In this document: positions 1-5,930 of the stretch, piece by piece
How positions within the stretch are numbered: position 1 is the stretch's first letter
Layout of the letters: every line of letters begins with the position of its first letter
From: Thiobacillus sp.
GTDB taxonomy: Bacteria; Pseudomonadota; Gammaproteobacteria; Burkholderiales; Thiobacillaceae
Assembly: GCA_020217265.1 (NCBI GenBank)
Contig: JAIWOS010000014.1
Location: 1 to 14,527 of the forward strand
DNA length: 14,527 nt
Direction: 5' to 3'
Translations under genes and position numbers: made by a program
The notes under the pieces: generated by a model
What the model was told of the DNA's origin: nothing
Databases searched by the model: none
The model's input: the letters and a program-made list of their open reading frames with translations, nothing else

Positions 1-151
1 GTTGCTGCGGGGACGGCTAAATATTAATCATTCCGAATATGCCGTTATTTTGCACTTCAAGCCATGTAGCTGGCAAGCAAATTGACTGATAGTCCGATAA
101 GACCAGTTGATCTAATTCCTTGTTTTTTGAGGGGTTATGACGCTCACTGCC

Positions 152-673
152 TCATCGCCCCGGCGATTTTTCGGCTTCGGCAAGCAGGCTTTCAACCGCC
201 CGCAGGAATTCGCCCTCGTCCCATTCCGCGCCCCCCTTCAACACATAACGGATGCGCCCGCCGGAATCCAGCAAAAAACTGGTGGGCAGCGCATAGACTT
301 TCCAGCGTCGCGTGTTTTCGCCTTCGGGATCGAGCAGGACGGTGAATTCCAGCTTCAGCGTGGCAAGAAAGCCGCGCACGTCTTCCAGCGGCTCTGCGCT
401 GTCGATGGCCACGATCTCCAGAGGCCGGCCGGCCATCTTCTCGCGCAGACGCTCCAGCGAGGGCATTTCGCGCCGGCACGGCGGGCACCAGGTCGCCCAG
501 AAATTGAGCAGCACGACCTTGCCGTTGTAGTCGGCCAGGGTCTTGTTTGCTCCCGCCAGATCCGGCGCCCGCAGCTCCGGCGCCGGCTGCGCCGGGCGAA
601 TTTCCAGCCCGGCCGCGCCGGCCCCGCCAGCCGCGAATCCAACCGCGATCAGCATCGCCATCCAGCGTTTCAT
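152..673 (-). CDS. TlpA-family periplasmic thiol-disulfide oxidoreductase
   Basis: This is a 173-residue protein with an N-terminal signal or anchor segment (about residues 4-22), followed by a single thioredoxin-like fold. The redox motif WCPPC is at residues 62-66, preceded by VVLLNFWAT, and the conserved cis-proline lies in ALPTSF (P130). These are hallmarks of the TlpA/ResA group, which reduces disulfides in periplasmic targets such as apocytochromes c. The start at 673 was chosen over the ATG at 679: GGAG lies 6 bases before 673 but directly abuts 679. The start overlaps the stop of the upstream gene as ATGA, implying translational coupling. The substrate is unknown. The neighbouring c-type cytochromes SoxA and SoxX are possible clients only by inference, since they lie in a different transcription unit. 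Confidence 0.9.
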   Translation of the reverse strand: MKRWMAMLIAVGFAAGGAGAAGLEIRPAQPAPELRAPDLAGANKTLADYNGKVVLLNFWATWCPPCRREMPSLERLREKMAGRPLEIVAIDSAEPLEDVRGFLATLKLEFTVLLDPEGENTRRWKVYALPTSFLLDSGGRIRYVLKGGAEWDEGEFLRAVESLLAEAEKSPGR

Positions 674-1368
674 GGACATCTCCAGTTTGCCAGTTCATGC
701 ATCAGCATCGCATCCAGGCGCCGGCCTTCGGCGACTTCGTATTCCGTGGGGGTTTCGCGCGCCCAATAGCCTTCGCGAAGATTGTCCAGAACCGCGTGGC
801 TGACCGCCGCCCCCTGCGATGCCAGATGGTCGAGCAGGGCCGGCAGCCACGGGGTGGACGCCGAGCGCTGTGGCTGCAGGACGCGCACCCGCAAGCCATC
901 GAGCCGTCCGGGCGCAAGATAGGACGCATCACTCAGCGCCTCGGCCGACGCATACAGGTTGGGGTGCATGAGCACGACGCACAGGCGGCCACGCCGCGCG
1001 GCATCGAGCCGTGCGACAGCCCGCAACAGCGGCACCGCGGCACGCGCCACCGCATACACCGCAACCAGCTTGCCGTTGTCGAGCGCGGCATTCAGCCAGT
1101 CGACCATATCCTGGGTCGGCACCGCCTCCATGCTGCTCGGCAGTTGCGGAAGGAAATAGGCGCCGGCCAGGTCGAGCGACCATACCGTTATGCCGCGCTC
1201 CGCCAGCCGCTGCGCAGCCGCCGCCTCGGGCGCCGCGCGTCCACGCTCGGAACTCAGCCACAGCAACAAACGATCACCGGACGCCGGAAACGTCTGGAAA
1301 TCCGGCACGGCCGCGCGCGCGCCACCGGCCCCTCCGGCCAGCAGCAACAGCAGCATCAACAATCGCAT
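670..1368 (-). CDS. Secreted alpha/beta-hydrolase-like protein of unknown function
   Basis: This is a 232-residue protein. It starts with a hydrophobic, leucine-rich signal peptide (about residues 1-19, ending ARA). The rest alternates predicted strands and helices (RLLLWLSSERG, ITVWSLDLAG, LVAVYAVARAA, LCVVLMHPN, RVRVLQPQ), which resembles an alpha/beta-hydrolase core. Where the nucleophile elbow GxSxG would be expected, the sequence reads YAVARAA (about 105-111), with no serine, so it may be a non-catalytic relative. The start at 1368 is preceded by AGGA at good spacing, and an upstream extension of the frame is antisense to moaC and was discarded. It is followed by the tlpA-like gene with a 4-base ATGA overlap, so the two are probably co-translated. 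I do not recognise a specific family, and the fold assignment is tentative. Confidence 0.72.
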   Translation of the reverse strand: MRLLMLLLLLAGGAGGARAAVPDFQTFPASGDRLLLWLSSERGRAAPEAAAAQRLAERGITVWSLDLAGAYFLPQLPSSMEAVPTQDMVDWLNAALDNGKLVAVYAVARAAVPLLRAVARLDAARRGRLCVVLMHPNLYASAEALSDASYLAPGRLDGLRVRVLQPQRSASTPWLPALLDHLASQGAAVSHAVLDNLREGYWARETPTEYEVAEGRRLDAMLMHELANWRCP

Positions 1369-1409
1369 CGGCGTTCCTTCATGACTGCCGCCATCATGCC
1401 GCAAGGCTG

Positions 1410-1421
1410 CTTGCCGGCAAG
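1410..1421. repeat. 12-base perfect palindrome between moaC and the next gene
   Basis: CTTGCCGGCAAG is a perfect self-complementary sequence in the 83-base gap between the moaC stop and the start of the hydrolase-like gene. An alternative fold pairs GCAAG (1401-1405) with CTTGC (1410-1414). No T-run follows on the minus strand, so it is not a convincing terminator. It may be a weak mRNA hairpin or chance in GC-rich DNA. Confidence 0.3.
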
Positions 1422-1451
1422 AGAACGATCGAACCAGACGCGGCAGGCGGC

Positions 1452-1931
1452 TCAACGATCGCTGCGCCAATGCCCCGACTTGCCGCCCTGCTTTTCCAGC
1501 AGACGGATATCGCCCATGACCATGCCGCGGTCGACCGCCTTGCACATGTCGTAGATGGTCAACAGCGCGACGCTGACACCAGTCAGCGCCTCCATTTCCA
1601 CCCCGGTCTTGCCCACCGTTTCGGCAGTCACCGTGCAACGGATCGACGATGCCTGCACATCGGGCTCGAACTCGACCGCCACCCGGGTCAGCGCGATGGG
1701 ATGGCACAGCGGAATCAGCTCCGCAGCCCGTTTGGTCGCCTGGATCGCCGCAATGCGGGCAACGCCCAGCACGTCGCCCTTGGCGGCCTGCCCGCCGAGG
1801 ATGCGCGCAAGCGTATCGGGTAACATGCGGATGCTTCCGCCCGCGGCGGCCACACGGCGCGTGTCCGCCTTGTCCGCCACGTCGACCATCACGGCACGGC
1901 CGGCTTCGTCAAAATGGGTGAATTCGCTCAT
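1452..1931 (-). CDS. moaC: MoaC, cyclic pyranopterin monophosphate synthase
   Basis: This 159-residue protein matches the family length (E. coli about 161). MoaC converts the 3',8-cyclo-GTP product made by MoaA into cyclic pyranopterin monophosphate, the first committed stage of molybdenum cofactor synthesis, in the cytosol. Active-site landmarks are in register with E. coli numbering: K51 (AAKGDV), the LCHPI motif with H77, and DMCKAVD with D128 and K131. The glycine-rich segment before [11 protein letters not shown] is also intact. The start at 1931 gives [11 protein letters not shown]; the frame stays open further upstream, but that extension has no MoaC-like sequence and would run into the divergent protease gene. 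Spacing before the start codon shows only a weak GGGG/CGGA ribosome-binding signal. It is likely the first gene of the minus-strand group. Confidence 0.96.
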   Translation of the reverse strand: MSEFTHFDEAGRAVMVDVADKADTRRVAAAGGSIRMLPDTLARILGGQAAKGDVLGVARIAAIQATKRAAELIPLCHPIALTRVAVEFEPDVQASSIRCTVTAETVGKTGVEMEALTGVSVALLTIYDMCKAVDRGMVMGDIRLLEKQGGKSGHWRSDR

Positions 1932-1941
1932 GTTCCGGAAC
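1932..1941. repeat. 10-base palindrome abutting the moaC start codon
   Basis: GTTCCGGAAC is a perfect palindrome immediately 5' of the moaC ATG, inside the 74-base divergent gap between moaC and the M48 protease gene. It would sit in the moaC leader, and possibly over the protease promoter. A role as operator or translational hairpin is inference only. Confidence 0.3.
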
Positions 1942-2005
1942 CCCAATGCAATTCGCGCATCGTAAACGAAATGCTCCCCCATCTTCCCGTTTCCCGTCCC
2001 GCCTG

Positions 2006-3427
2006 ATGCTGCGCCGCCTGCTCGTTCTCGCCCTTGCCGCCCAGCCGGTATTCGCACGCGCCGAGCTGCCCGATCTCGGCGAAGTCTCCCGCCAGTACTT
2101 TTCCGACCAGGAAGAACAGACCCTCGGGCGCGCCATCCTGCGCGACATCTACGCCGACCCGCGCTATCTCGACGACCCGGTGGCCGAAACCTATCTCAAT
2201 CAGCTCGGCTACAAGCTGGTGTCGGTCAGCTCGCGCAACCAGCGTGAATTCGTCTTCTTCGTGGTCGACGACCCCAGCATCAACGCCTTCGCCCTGCCCG
2301 GCGGCAGCGTCGGCGTGCACACCGGCCTCCTGCTCGCCGCACAGAGCGAATCCGAGCTTGCCAGCGTGATCGCCCACGAAATCGCTCACGTCACCCAGGA
2401 CCACATCGCGCGCATGGTCGCCGCCCAAAGCCAGAGCACCTGGCCTACGCTCGCCGCGCTGGCGCTGGCGCTGCTGGCGTCGCGTTCCAATCCCAACGTC
2501 GCCGGCGCGGCGATCGCCTCGACCCAGGCCTATTCGATCCAGAACCAGCTCGCCTTCACCCGCGACTTCGAACGCGAAGCCGACCGTCTCGGTTACGACA
2601 TGCTCACCCGCGCGGGTTTCGATCCCCACGCGATGAGCGCCTTCTTCGAACGCCTGCAACGCGCCAACCGCTTCTACGACAGCAGCGCGCCGGCCTACCT
2701 GCGCACCCACCCGCTCACCAGCGAACGCATCGCCGACATGGAAGCGCGCAGCGAGTCGAGTGCCTACCGCCAGGTGCCGGACAGCCTCGATTTCCAGTTG
2801 ATTCGCGCCCGCCTGCGCGCCCGCGAGAACAGCCCCGCCGACGCCCTGGCGGCCGCGCGCGCCAGCGTTCTCGACAAGCGCTACAGCAGCGAGATTGCCG
2901 CCCGCTACGGATTAGTCATCGCGCTCGTGCGCGCCCGCCAGTTCGGCGAGGCAGAAACCGAAGCGCAAAAACTGCTGGCGGCGAGAACGGGCAACGCGGC
3001 CATACAGTTGCTGGCCGCGCAGGTCGCCGCCGCTGCGGGCAACACCGCGCTGGCGCTGCAGCGCTACCAGGCCGGCATCAAGGCCGCGCCCGGCTATCGC
3101 CCGCTGCAATATGGCTACATCGAAGCCCTGCTGGCGGCCGGCCGCAGCGCCGACGCGCTGACTCAAACCAACGCGCAGCTCATGCAATCCGCCAACGACC
3201 GCCGCCTGTGGCTGCTTGCCGCCCGGGCACACGCCCAACTCGGCCACCGACTGCTCAGTCACCGCGCCCAGGCCGAGGCCACCGCACTCGCCGGCAATCT
3301 CGTTGCGGCCATCGAGCAGATCAGCCTCGGCATCAAGGCCGGCGACGGCAGCTTTTACGACCAGTCGGCGGCAGAGGCGCGCCGGCGCGAGTGGCAGGCA
3401 CAGGAAAAAGCCCAGCGCAAGGATTGA
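2006..3427 (+). CDS. bepA: Periplasmic M48 metalloprotease with TPR-like tail (BepA/YfgC-like)
   Basis: From the ATG at 2006 the product is 473 residues, close to E. coli BepA (about 487). It begins with a signal peptide ([19 protein letters not shown]). The zinc-protease motif HEIAH is at residues 124-128. The third-ligand segment [11 protein letters not shown] follows near residue 191. The later [15 protein letters not shown], a conserved His-containing stretch in BepA, is also present. The second half (from about residue 250) is alanine-rich and helical, consistent with TPR repeats. BepA-type proteins degrade or chaperone outer-membrane proteins such as LptD. An in-frame ATG at 1946 would add 20 residues ahead of the signal peptide, and neither start has a clear ribosome-binding site; 2006 was chosen for the signal peptide. 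The gene is transcribed divergently from moaC. Confidence 0.88.
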   Translation: MLRRLLVLALAAQPVFARAELPDLGEVSRQYFSDQEEQTLGRAILRDIYADPRYLDDPVAETYLNQLGYKLVSVSSRNQREFVFFVVDDPSINAFALPGGSVGVHTGLLLAAQSESELASVIAHEIAHVTQDHIARMVAAQSQSTWPTLAALALALLASRSNPNVAGAAIASTQAYSIQNQLAFTRDFEREADRLGYDMLTRAGFDPHAMSAFFERLQRANRFYDSSAPAYLRTHPLTSERIADMEARSESSAYRQVPDSLDFQLIRARLRARENSPADALAAARASVLDKRYSSEIAARYGLVIALVRARQFGEAETEAQKLLAARTGNAAIQLLAAQVAAAAGNTALALQRYQAGIKAAPGYRPLQYGYIEALLAAGRSADALTQTNAQLMQSANDRRLWLLAARAHAQLGHRLLSHRAQAEATALAGNLVAAIEQISLGIKAGDGSFYDQSAAEARRREWQAQEKAQRKD

Positions 3428-3453
3428 TCAACCCCGCGAAAGCCAGCCCTGGC

Positions 3454-3477
3454 GCGGCTGGTAGGAAATTACCCCGC
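3454..3477 (+). terminator. Possible weak terminator after the M48 protease gene
   Basis: GCGG plus GGTA (3454-3457, 3460-3463) pair with TACC plus CCGC (3470-3477), giving eight base pairs with a two-base bulge and a six-base loop. Only TTT follows. The position, 27 bases after the protease stop, fits a terminator, but the stem is imperfect and the T-tract is short. Confidence 0.35.
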
Positions 3478-3506
3478 TTTGGTCGCGTAAAAATTCATGC
3501 GCGGCC

Positions 3507-3536
3507 TTGCATGGCAAAAACCAATTCCACTATCCT
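3507..3536 (+). promoter_or_regulatory. Candidate sigma-70-type promoter for soxX
   Basis: TTGCAT (3507-3512) and TATCCT (3531-3536) are separated by 18 bases, about 90 bases before the soxX start. Matches to consensus are modest (3 of 6 and 4 of 6). The -10-like element falls inside the left arm of an inverted repeat, as expected if a regulator controls it. This is the best candidate I see in the 200-base gap before soxX, and it is not proven. Confidence 0.3.
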
Positions 3537-3561
3537 TCGGTCCATCCCTTAGTGGATAGTG
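3528..3561. promoter_or_regulatory. Inverted repeat upstream of soxX, possible operator
   Basis: CACTATCC (3528-3535) and GGATAGTG (3554-3561) are perfect 8-base inverted arms with an 18-base spacer. A second, overlapping pairing exists: CCACTA (3527-3532) with TAGTGG (3550-3555). The arm centres are about 26 bases apart, between two and three helical turns, which suits a dimeric regulator. The left arm covers the putative -10 element. Sox operons in other bacteria are repressed by ArsR-type SoxR proteins, but no regulator gene is in this window. Confidence 0.4.
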
Positions 3562-3628
3562 TTGGCCACGTAGCAAGCCCACGCGGCAGGCGCTTTCATC
3601 AAAGACGTTGAAAACTTGGAGGATGACT

Positions 3629-3994
3629 ATGCGAAAGTTGCACCAGATTGCAGCCGTCTGCGCTCTGGGCGCCGCGGTGCTCTCGGGCAATGTGCTGGCC
3701 CAGACCACGGCCGCCAAGGAAGAAACCGGCAAGGACATCGCGTTCAACCGCACCAAGGGCAACTGCCTGGCCTGTCATGGCATGCCCACGGTACCCGATG
3801 CGGAATCCACCGGTCTGTATGGTCCGCCTCTCATCGCCATGAGCGCCCGCTACCCTGACAAGGCCAAGCTGCGCGCTCAGATCTGGGATGCGACCGCGTT
3901 CAACCCCAGCACGTCCATGATTCCTTTCGGCAAACACGGCGTGTTGACCGAACAGGAAATCGATAAAGTGACCGACTTCGTGTACGGTCTGTAA
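3629..3994 (+). CDS. soxX: SoxX, monoheme c-type cytochrome subunit of SoxAX
   Basis: This is a 121-residue periplasmic cytochrome c. The signal peptide is residues 1-24 (ending NVLA). Heme is attached at CLACH (C46, C49, H50). The distal methionine is probably M97 in STSMIPFGKHGVLT, matching the conserved SoxX motif in which Met precedes PFG and LT. SoxX partners SoxA, and together they oxidatively couple thiosulfate to the SoxY cysteine and pass electrons to the respiratory chain. The start at 3629 was chosen because GGAGG (3618-3622) lies 6 bases ahead. The in-frame ATG at 3623 directly abuts that site, and a TTG at 3608 lies upstream of it. It is the first gene of the sox cluster, 40 bases before soxY, behind a gap containing an inverted repeat. 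Confidence 0.95.
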   Translation: MRKLHQIAAVCALGAAVLSGNVLAQTTAAKEETGKDIAFNRTKGNCLACHGMPTVPDAESTGLYGPPLIAMSARYPDKAKLRAQIWDATAFNPSTSMIPFGKHGVLTEQEIDKVTDFVYGL

Positions 3995-4034
3995 TTTCCA
4001 GTAGCAGCAAACCCTCAAGCAAGGAGACATGCCA

Positions 4035-4502
4035 ATGAATGCACTTCGTAGAAACGTACTGAAAGGCGCCGCGGGCGCAGGTACCGTGGCCGTGGCCGTG
4101 GCCGCCGGTCTGCTCAAGCCCACCCAGGCCCTGGCCGCCTGGAACAAGGCTGCCTTCGAGGCCAAGAACGTCGGCGACGCCATGAAGGGCATGGGCGTGT
4201 CCGCTCCCGCCGATTCCAAGGACATCAGCATCAAGGCCCCCGACATCGCCGAGAACGGCGCCGTCGTGCCGGTGGAAGTGACCAGCGGCATCGCCGGCAC
4301 CACCAGCATCGCCATCCTGGCCGAAAAGAACGCCACGCCCCTGATTGGCGACTTCAAGCTGACCGGCGGCACCGAAGGTTTCATCTCCACCCGCATCAAG
4401 ATGGGTCAGACCGCCCTGGTGCGCGCGGTTGTCACCGCCGGCGGCAAGAGCTACACCGCCGCCAAGGAAGTCAAGGTCACCATCGGCGGCTGCGGCGGCT
4501 AA
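4035..4502 (+). CDS. soxY: SoxY, sulfur carrier subunit with C-terminal GGCGG swinging arm
   Basis: This is a 155-residue protein with a twin-arginine-like signal (R5-R6 in NALRRNVLKG, hydrophobic stretch to about A34, ending TQALA). The mature domain is an immunoglobulin-like fold. The chain ends in IGGCGG, with C153 as the sulfur-carrying cysteine to which thiosulfate, sulfane and sulfonate intermediates stay bound through the Sox cycle. SoxY works as a heterodimer with SoxZ in the periplasm. AAGGAG at 4021-4026 lies 8 bases before the ATG at 4035 but only 2 before an in-frame ATG at 4029, so 4035 is preferred. It lies between soxX and soxZ on the same strand with short gaps, so the three are very likely co-transcribed. 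Confidence 0.96.
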   Translation: MNALRRNVLKGAAGAGTVAVAVAAGLLKPTQALAAWNKAAFEAKNVGDAMKGMGVSAPADSKDISIKAPDIAENGAVVPVEVTSGIAGTTSIAILAEKNATPLIGDFKLTGGTEGFISTRIKMGQTALVRAVVTAGGKSYTAAKEVKVTIGGCGG

Positions 4503-4558
4503 GCCCACCCCGAGCGACCGATTTCATCTGAACTGATTATTTAGGAAAGGAAAGCCAA

Positions 4559-4873
4559 ATGGCTGAACCCATGCGTATCCGTGCCACCATGGCAGGCGAT
4601 GTTGCCGACGTCAAAGTGCTGATGAACCACCCGATGGAAACCGGCCAGCGCAAAGACGCTAAAACCGGCCAACTGGTCCCCGCTCACTTCATCCAGGAAG
4701 TGACCGCCACCATCAACGGCAAAGAAGTGCTGTCCGCCAACCTGGGCAGCGGCGTTTCCAAGAACCCCTACCTCGGCTTCAAGGTCAAGGGCGCCAAGGC
4801 GGGTGACAAGGTCGTCGTCAACTGGGTGGACAACACCGGCGACAAGAACAGCGCCGAAGCTGCCATCGGCTGA
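4559..4873 (+). CDS. soxZ: SoxZ, partner subunit of the SoxYZ sulfur carrier
   Basis: This is a 104-residue protein of normal SoxZ length. It has the expected opening (AEPMRIRATMAGDVADVKVLMNHPM, shown here across two recognisable segments: RIRATMAGDV and VKVLMNHPMETG) and a beta-sandwich pattern ending in WVDNTGDKNSAEA. It lacks a signal peptide, which is normal: SoxZ is exported bound to SoxY through the Tat pathway. SoxZ stabilises SoxY and helps present its cysteine arm to SoxAX and SoxB. A purine-rich AGGAAAGGAAAG stretch provides the ribosome-binding site about 7 bases before the ATG. A strong stem-loop starts 15 bases after its stop and separates it from soxA. Confidence 0.95.
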   Translation: MAEPMRIRATMAGDVADVKVLMNHPMETGQRKDAKTGQLVPAHFIQEVTATINGKEVLSANLGSGVSKNPYLGFKVKGAKAGDKVVVNWVDNTGDKNSAEAAIG

Positions 4874-4887
4874 TCGCCGGCAGCAAC

Positions 4888-4909
4888 AAGCGGGGCGCAA
4901 GCCCCGCTT
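4888..4909 (+). terminator. Stem-loop between soxZ and soxA (GCAA tetraloop)
   Basis: AAGCGGGGC (4888-4896) pairs perfectly with GCCCCGCTT (4901-4909) around a GCAA loop, giving nine base pairs. The following bases, TGCTTTATT, are T-rich but interrupted. This would act as a partial intrinsic terminator or as a 3' end that protects soxXYZ mRNA from exonucleases, allowing less transcript to reach soxA. Confidence 0.7.
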
Positions 4910-4939
4910 TGCTTTATTCATTTGGTTCTGGAGGACGGC

Positions 4940-5785
4940 ATGAATCAGAAAAACATTGCGAAACTGCTAGCTGGACTGGCCGGCCTGGGTATCGCCCTCG
5001 GCGCTGCGACTGCCATGGCTACCCCCGAGCAGGACAGACAGGAATTCATCAAGTACTACACCAGCAAGTACCCCAACGTGAAGGTGGACGACTACGTCTA
5101 CGGCGCACTGGCTTTCGACCCAGACAGCAAGGCCCAGTACGACGCCATCATGGAATTCCCGCCTTTCGAGGCCGACATCGAAAAAGGCCGCAAGATGTGG
5201 GAAACCCCGCTGAAAAGCGGCAAGAAATACGCTGACTGCCTGCCCAACGGCGGCAAGCAGATTGCCGGCAACTACCCCATGTTCGACGAGGCCAAAGGCA
5301 AGGTCGTGACCCTGCAGGACGCGATCAACGACTGCCGCGTGGCCAACGGCGAAGAAGCCTACAAGCTGAACGACATGAAGACCATGGGCGTGCTGACCGC
5401 CTACATGCGCACGCTCTCCGACGGCATGTTGATGAACATCAAGGTTGAGGGCCCCAAGGCCATGGCCGCGTATGAGGACGGCAAGAAAACCTTCTTCAGC
5501 CGCAAGGGCCAGCTCAACTTCGCCTGCGCCAGCTGCCACGTGCAGAACGCCGGCGTGCGCCTGCGTTCCGAGCTCATTTCGCCGGCCGTCGGTCACGCCG
5601 TACACTGGCCCGTGTTCCGCGGCGGCGACAACCTCGTGACCCTGCAGCAGCGCTACGACGGCTGCTTCAAGCAGGTACGCGCAGTGCCCCCCGCGCAGGG
5701 TAGCGTCACGATGAACAACCTGGAGTACTTCCACTCCTCGCTGTCCAACGGCCTGCCCATGAAGGCCTCGGTGTTCCGCAAGTAA
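4940..5785 (+). CDS. soxA: SoxA, single-heme c-type cytochrome subunit of SoxAX
   Basis: This 281-residue periplasmic protein has a signal peptide (residues 1-27, ending ATAMA). Only one CxxCH is present, CASCH (C196, C199, H200), so it is the mono-heme type of SoxA. The N-terminal domain instead carries C100 and C132, which in this type are expected to form a disulfide where diheme SoxA holds a second heme. RYDGCFKQVR contains C242, the cysteine that becomes the heme-ligating cysteine persulfide at the catalytic site. The enzyme joins thiosulfate to SoxY. The ATG at 4940 follows GGAGG with 5 bases of spacing; a TTG at 4922 in the same frame is not supported. It is flanked by stem-loops on both sides. 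Confidence 0.96.
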   Translation: MNQKNIAKLLAGLAGLGIALGAATAMATPEQDRQEFIKYYTSKYPNVKVDDYVYGALAFDPDSKAQYDAIMEFPPFEADIEKGRKMWETPLKSGKKYADCLPNGGKQIAGNYPMFDEAKGKVVTLQDAINDCRVANGEEAYKLNDMKTMGVLTAYMRTLSDGMLMNIKVEGPKAMAAYEDGKKTFFSRKGQLNFACASCHVQNAGVRLRSELISPAVGHAVHWPVFRGGDNLVTLQQRYDGCFKQVRAVPPAQGSVTMNNLEYFHSSLSNGLPMKASVFRK

Positions 5786-5806
5786 GCGGTTCGCACTGGC
5801 GGAAAG

Positions 5807-5830
5807 AAGCCCGGGCAACCGGGCTTTTTT
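5807..5830 (+). terminator. Rho-independent terminator after soxA (GCAA tetraloop)
   Basis: AAGCCCGG (5807-5814) pairs with CCGGGCTT (5819-5826) around a GCAA loop, and the T-run continues to 5830 (six T in all). This is a canonical intrinsic terminator, 21 bases after the soxA stop. It shares its loop sequence with the hairpin after soxZ. Confidence 0.85.
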
Positions 5831-5850
5831 CATTCTTGCCTATATCAAAT

Positions 5851-5879
5851 GAACCGGAGGTACTATTTACCCCCGGTTC
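5851..5879. promoter_or_regulatory. Imperfect palindrome upstream of soxB, possible operator
   Basis: GAACCGGaGGTA (5851-5862) is the inverse complement of TACCcCCGGTTC (5868-5879) except for one mismatch, with a five-base centre. It lies 20 bases after the soxA terminator and about 50 bases before soxB, and no T-run follows. It could be an operator for a soxB promoter or a leader hairpin. Confidence 0.4.
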
Positions 5880-5930
5880 GCACCAAACCGACAATAGCGA
5901 ACCGCATCACCATCGACCGAGGAGAGCCCC

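Noticed and set aside
1..151. AT-richer left edge examined for a promoter or for a terminator of the tlpA-like gene
   Set aside because: TTGACT at 82-87 and TCTAAT at 111-116 look like promoter boxes but are 23 bases apart, too far. No hairpin with a T-run is seen on the minus strand.
547..1554. 335-residue plus-strand frame opposite the hydrolase-like gene and moaC
   Set aside because: It is Arg/Gln-rich, without domains, and crosses three minus-strand genes that have coherent starts, ribosome-binding sites and motifs.
4638..4671. Direct repeat AAACCGGCCA twice within soxZ
   Set aside because: The copies are in frame 24 bases apart and both encode TGQ in normal SoxZ sequence; they are a coding coincidence rather than a mobile or regulatory repeat.
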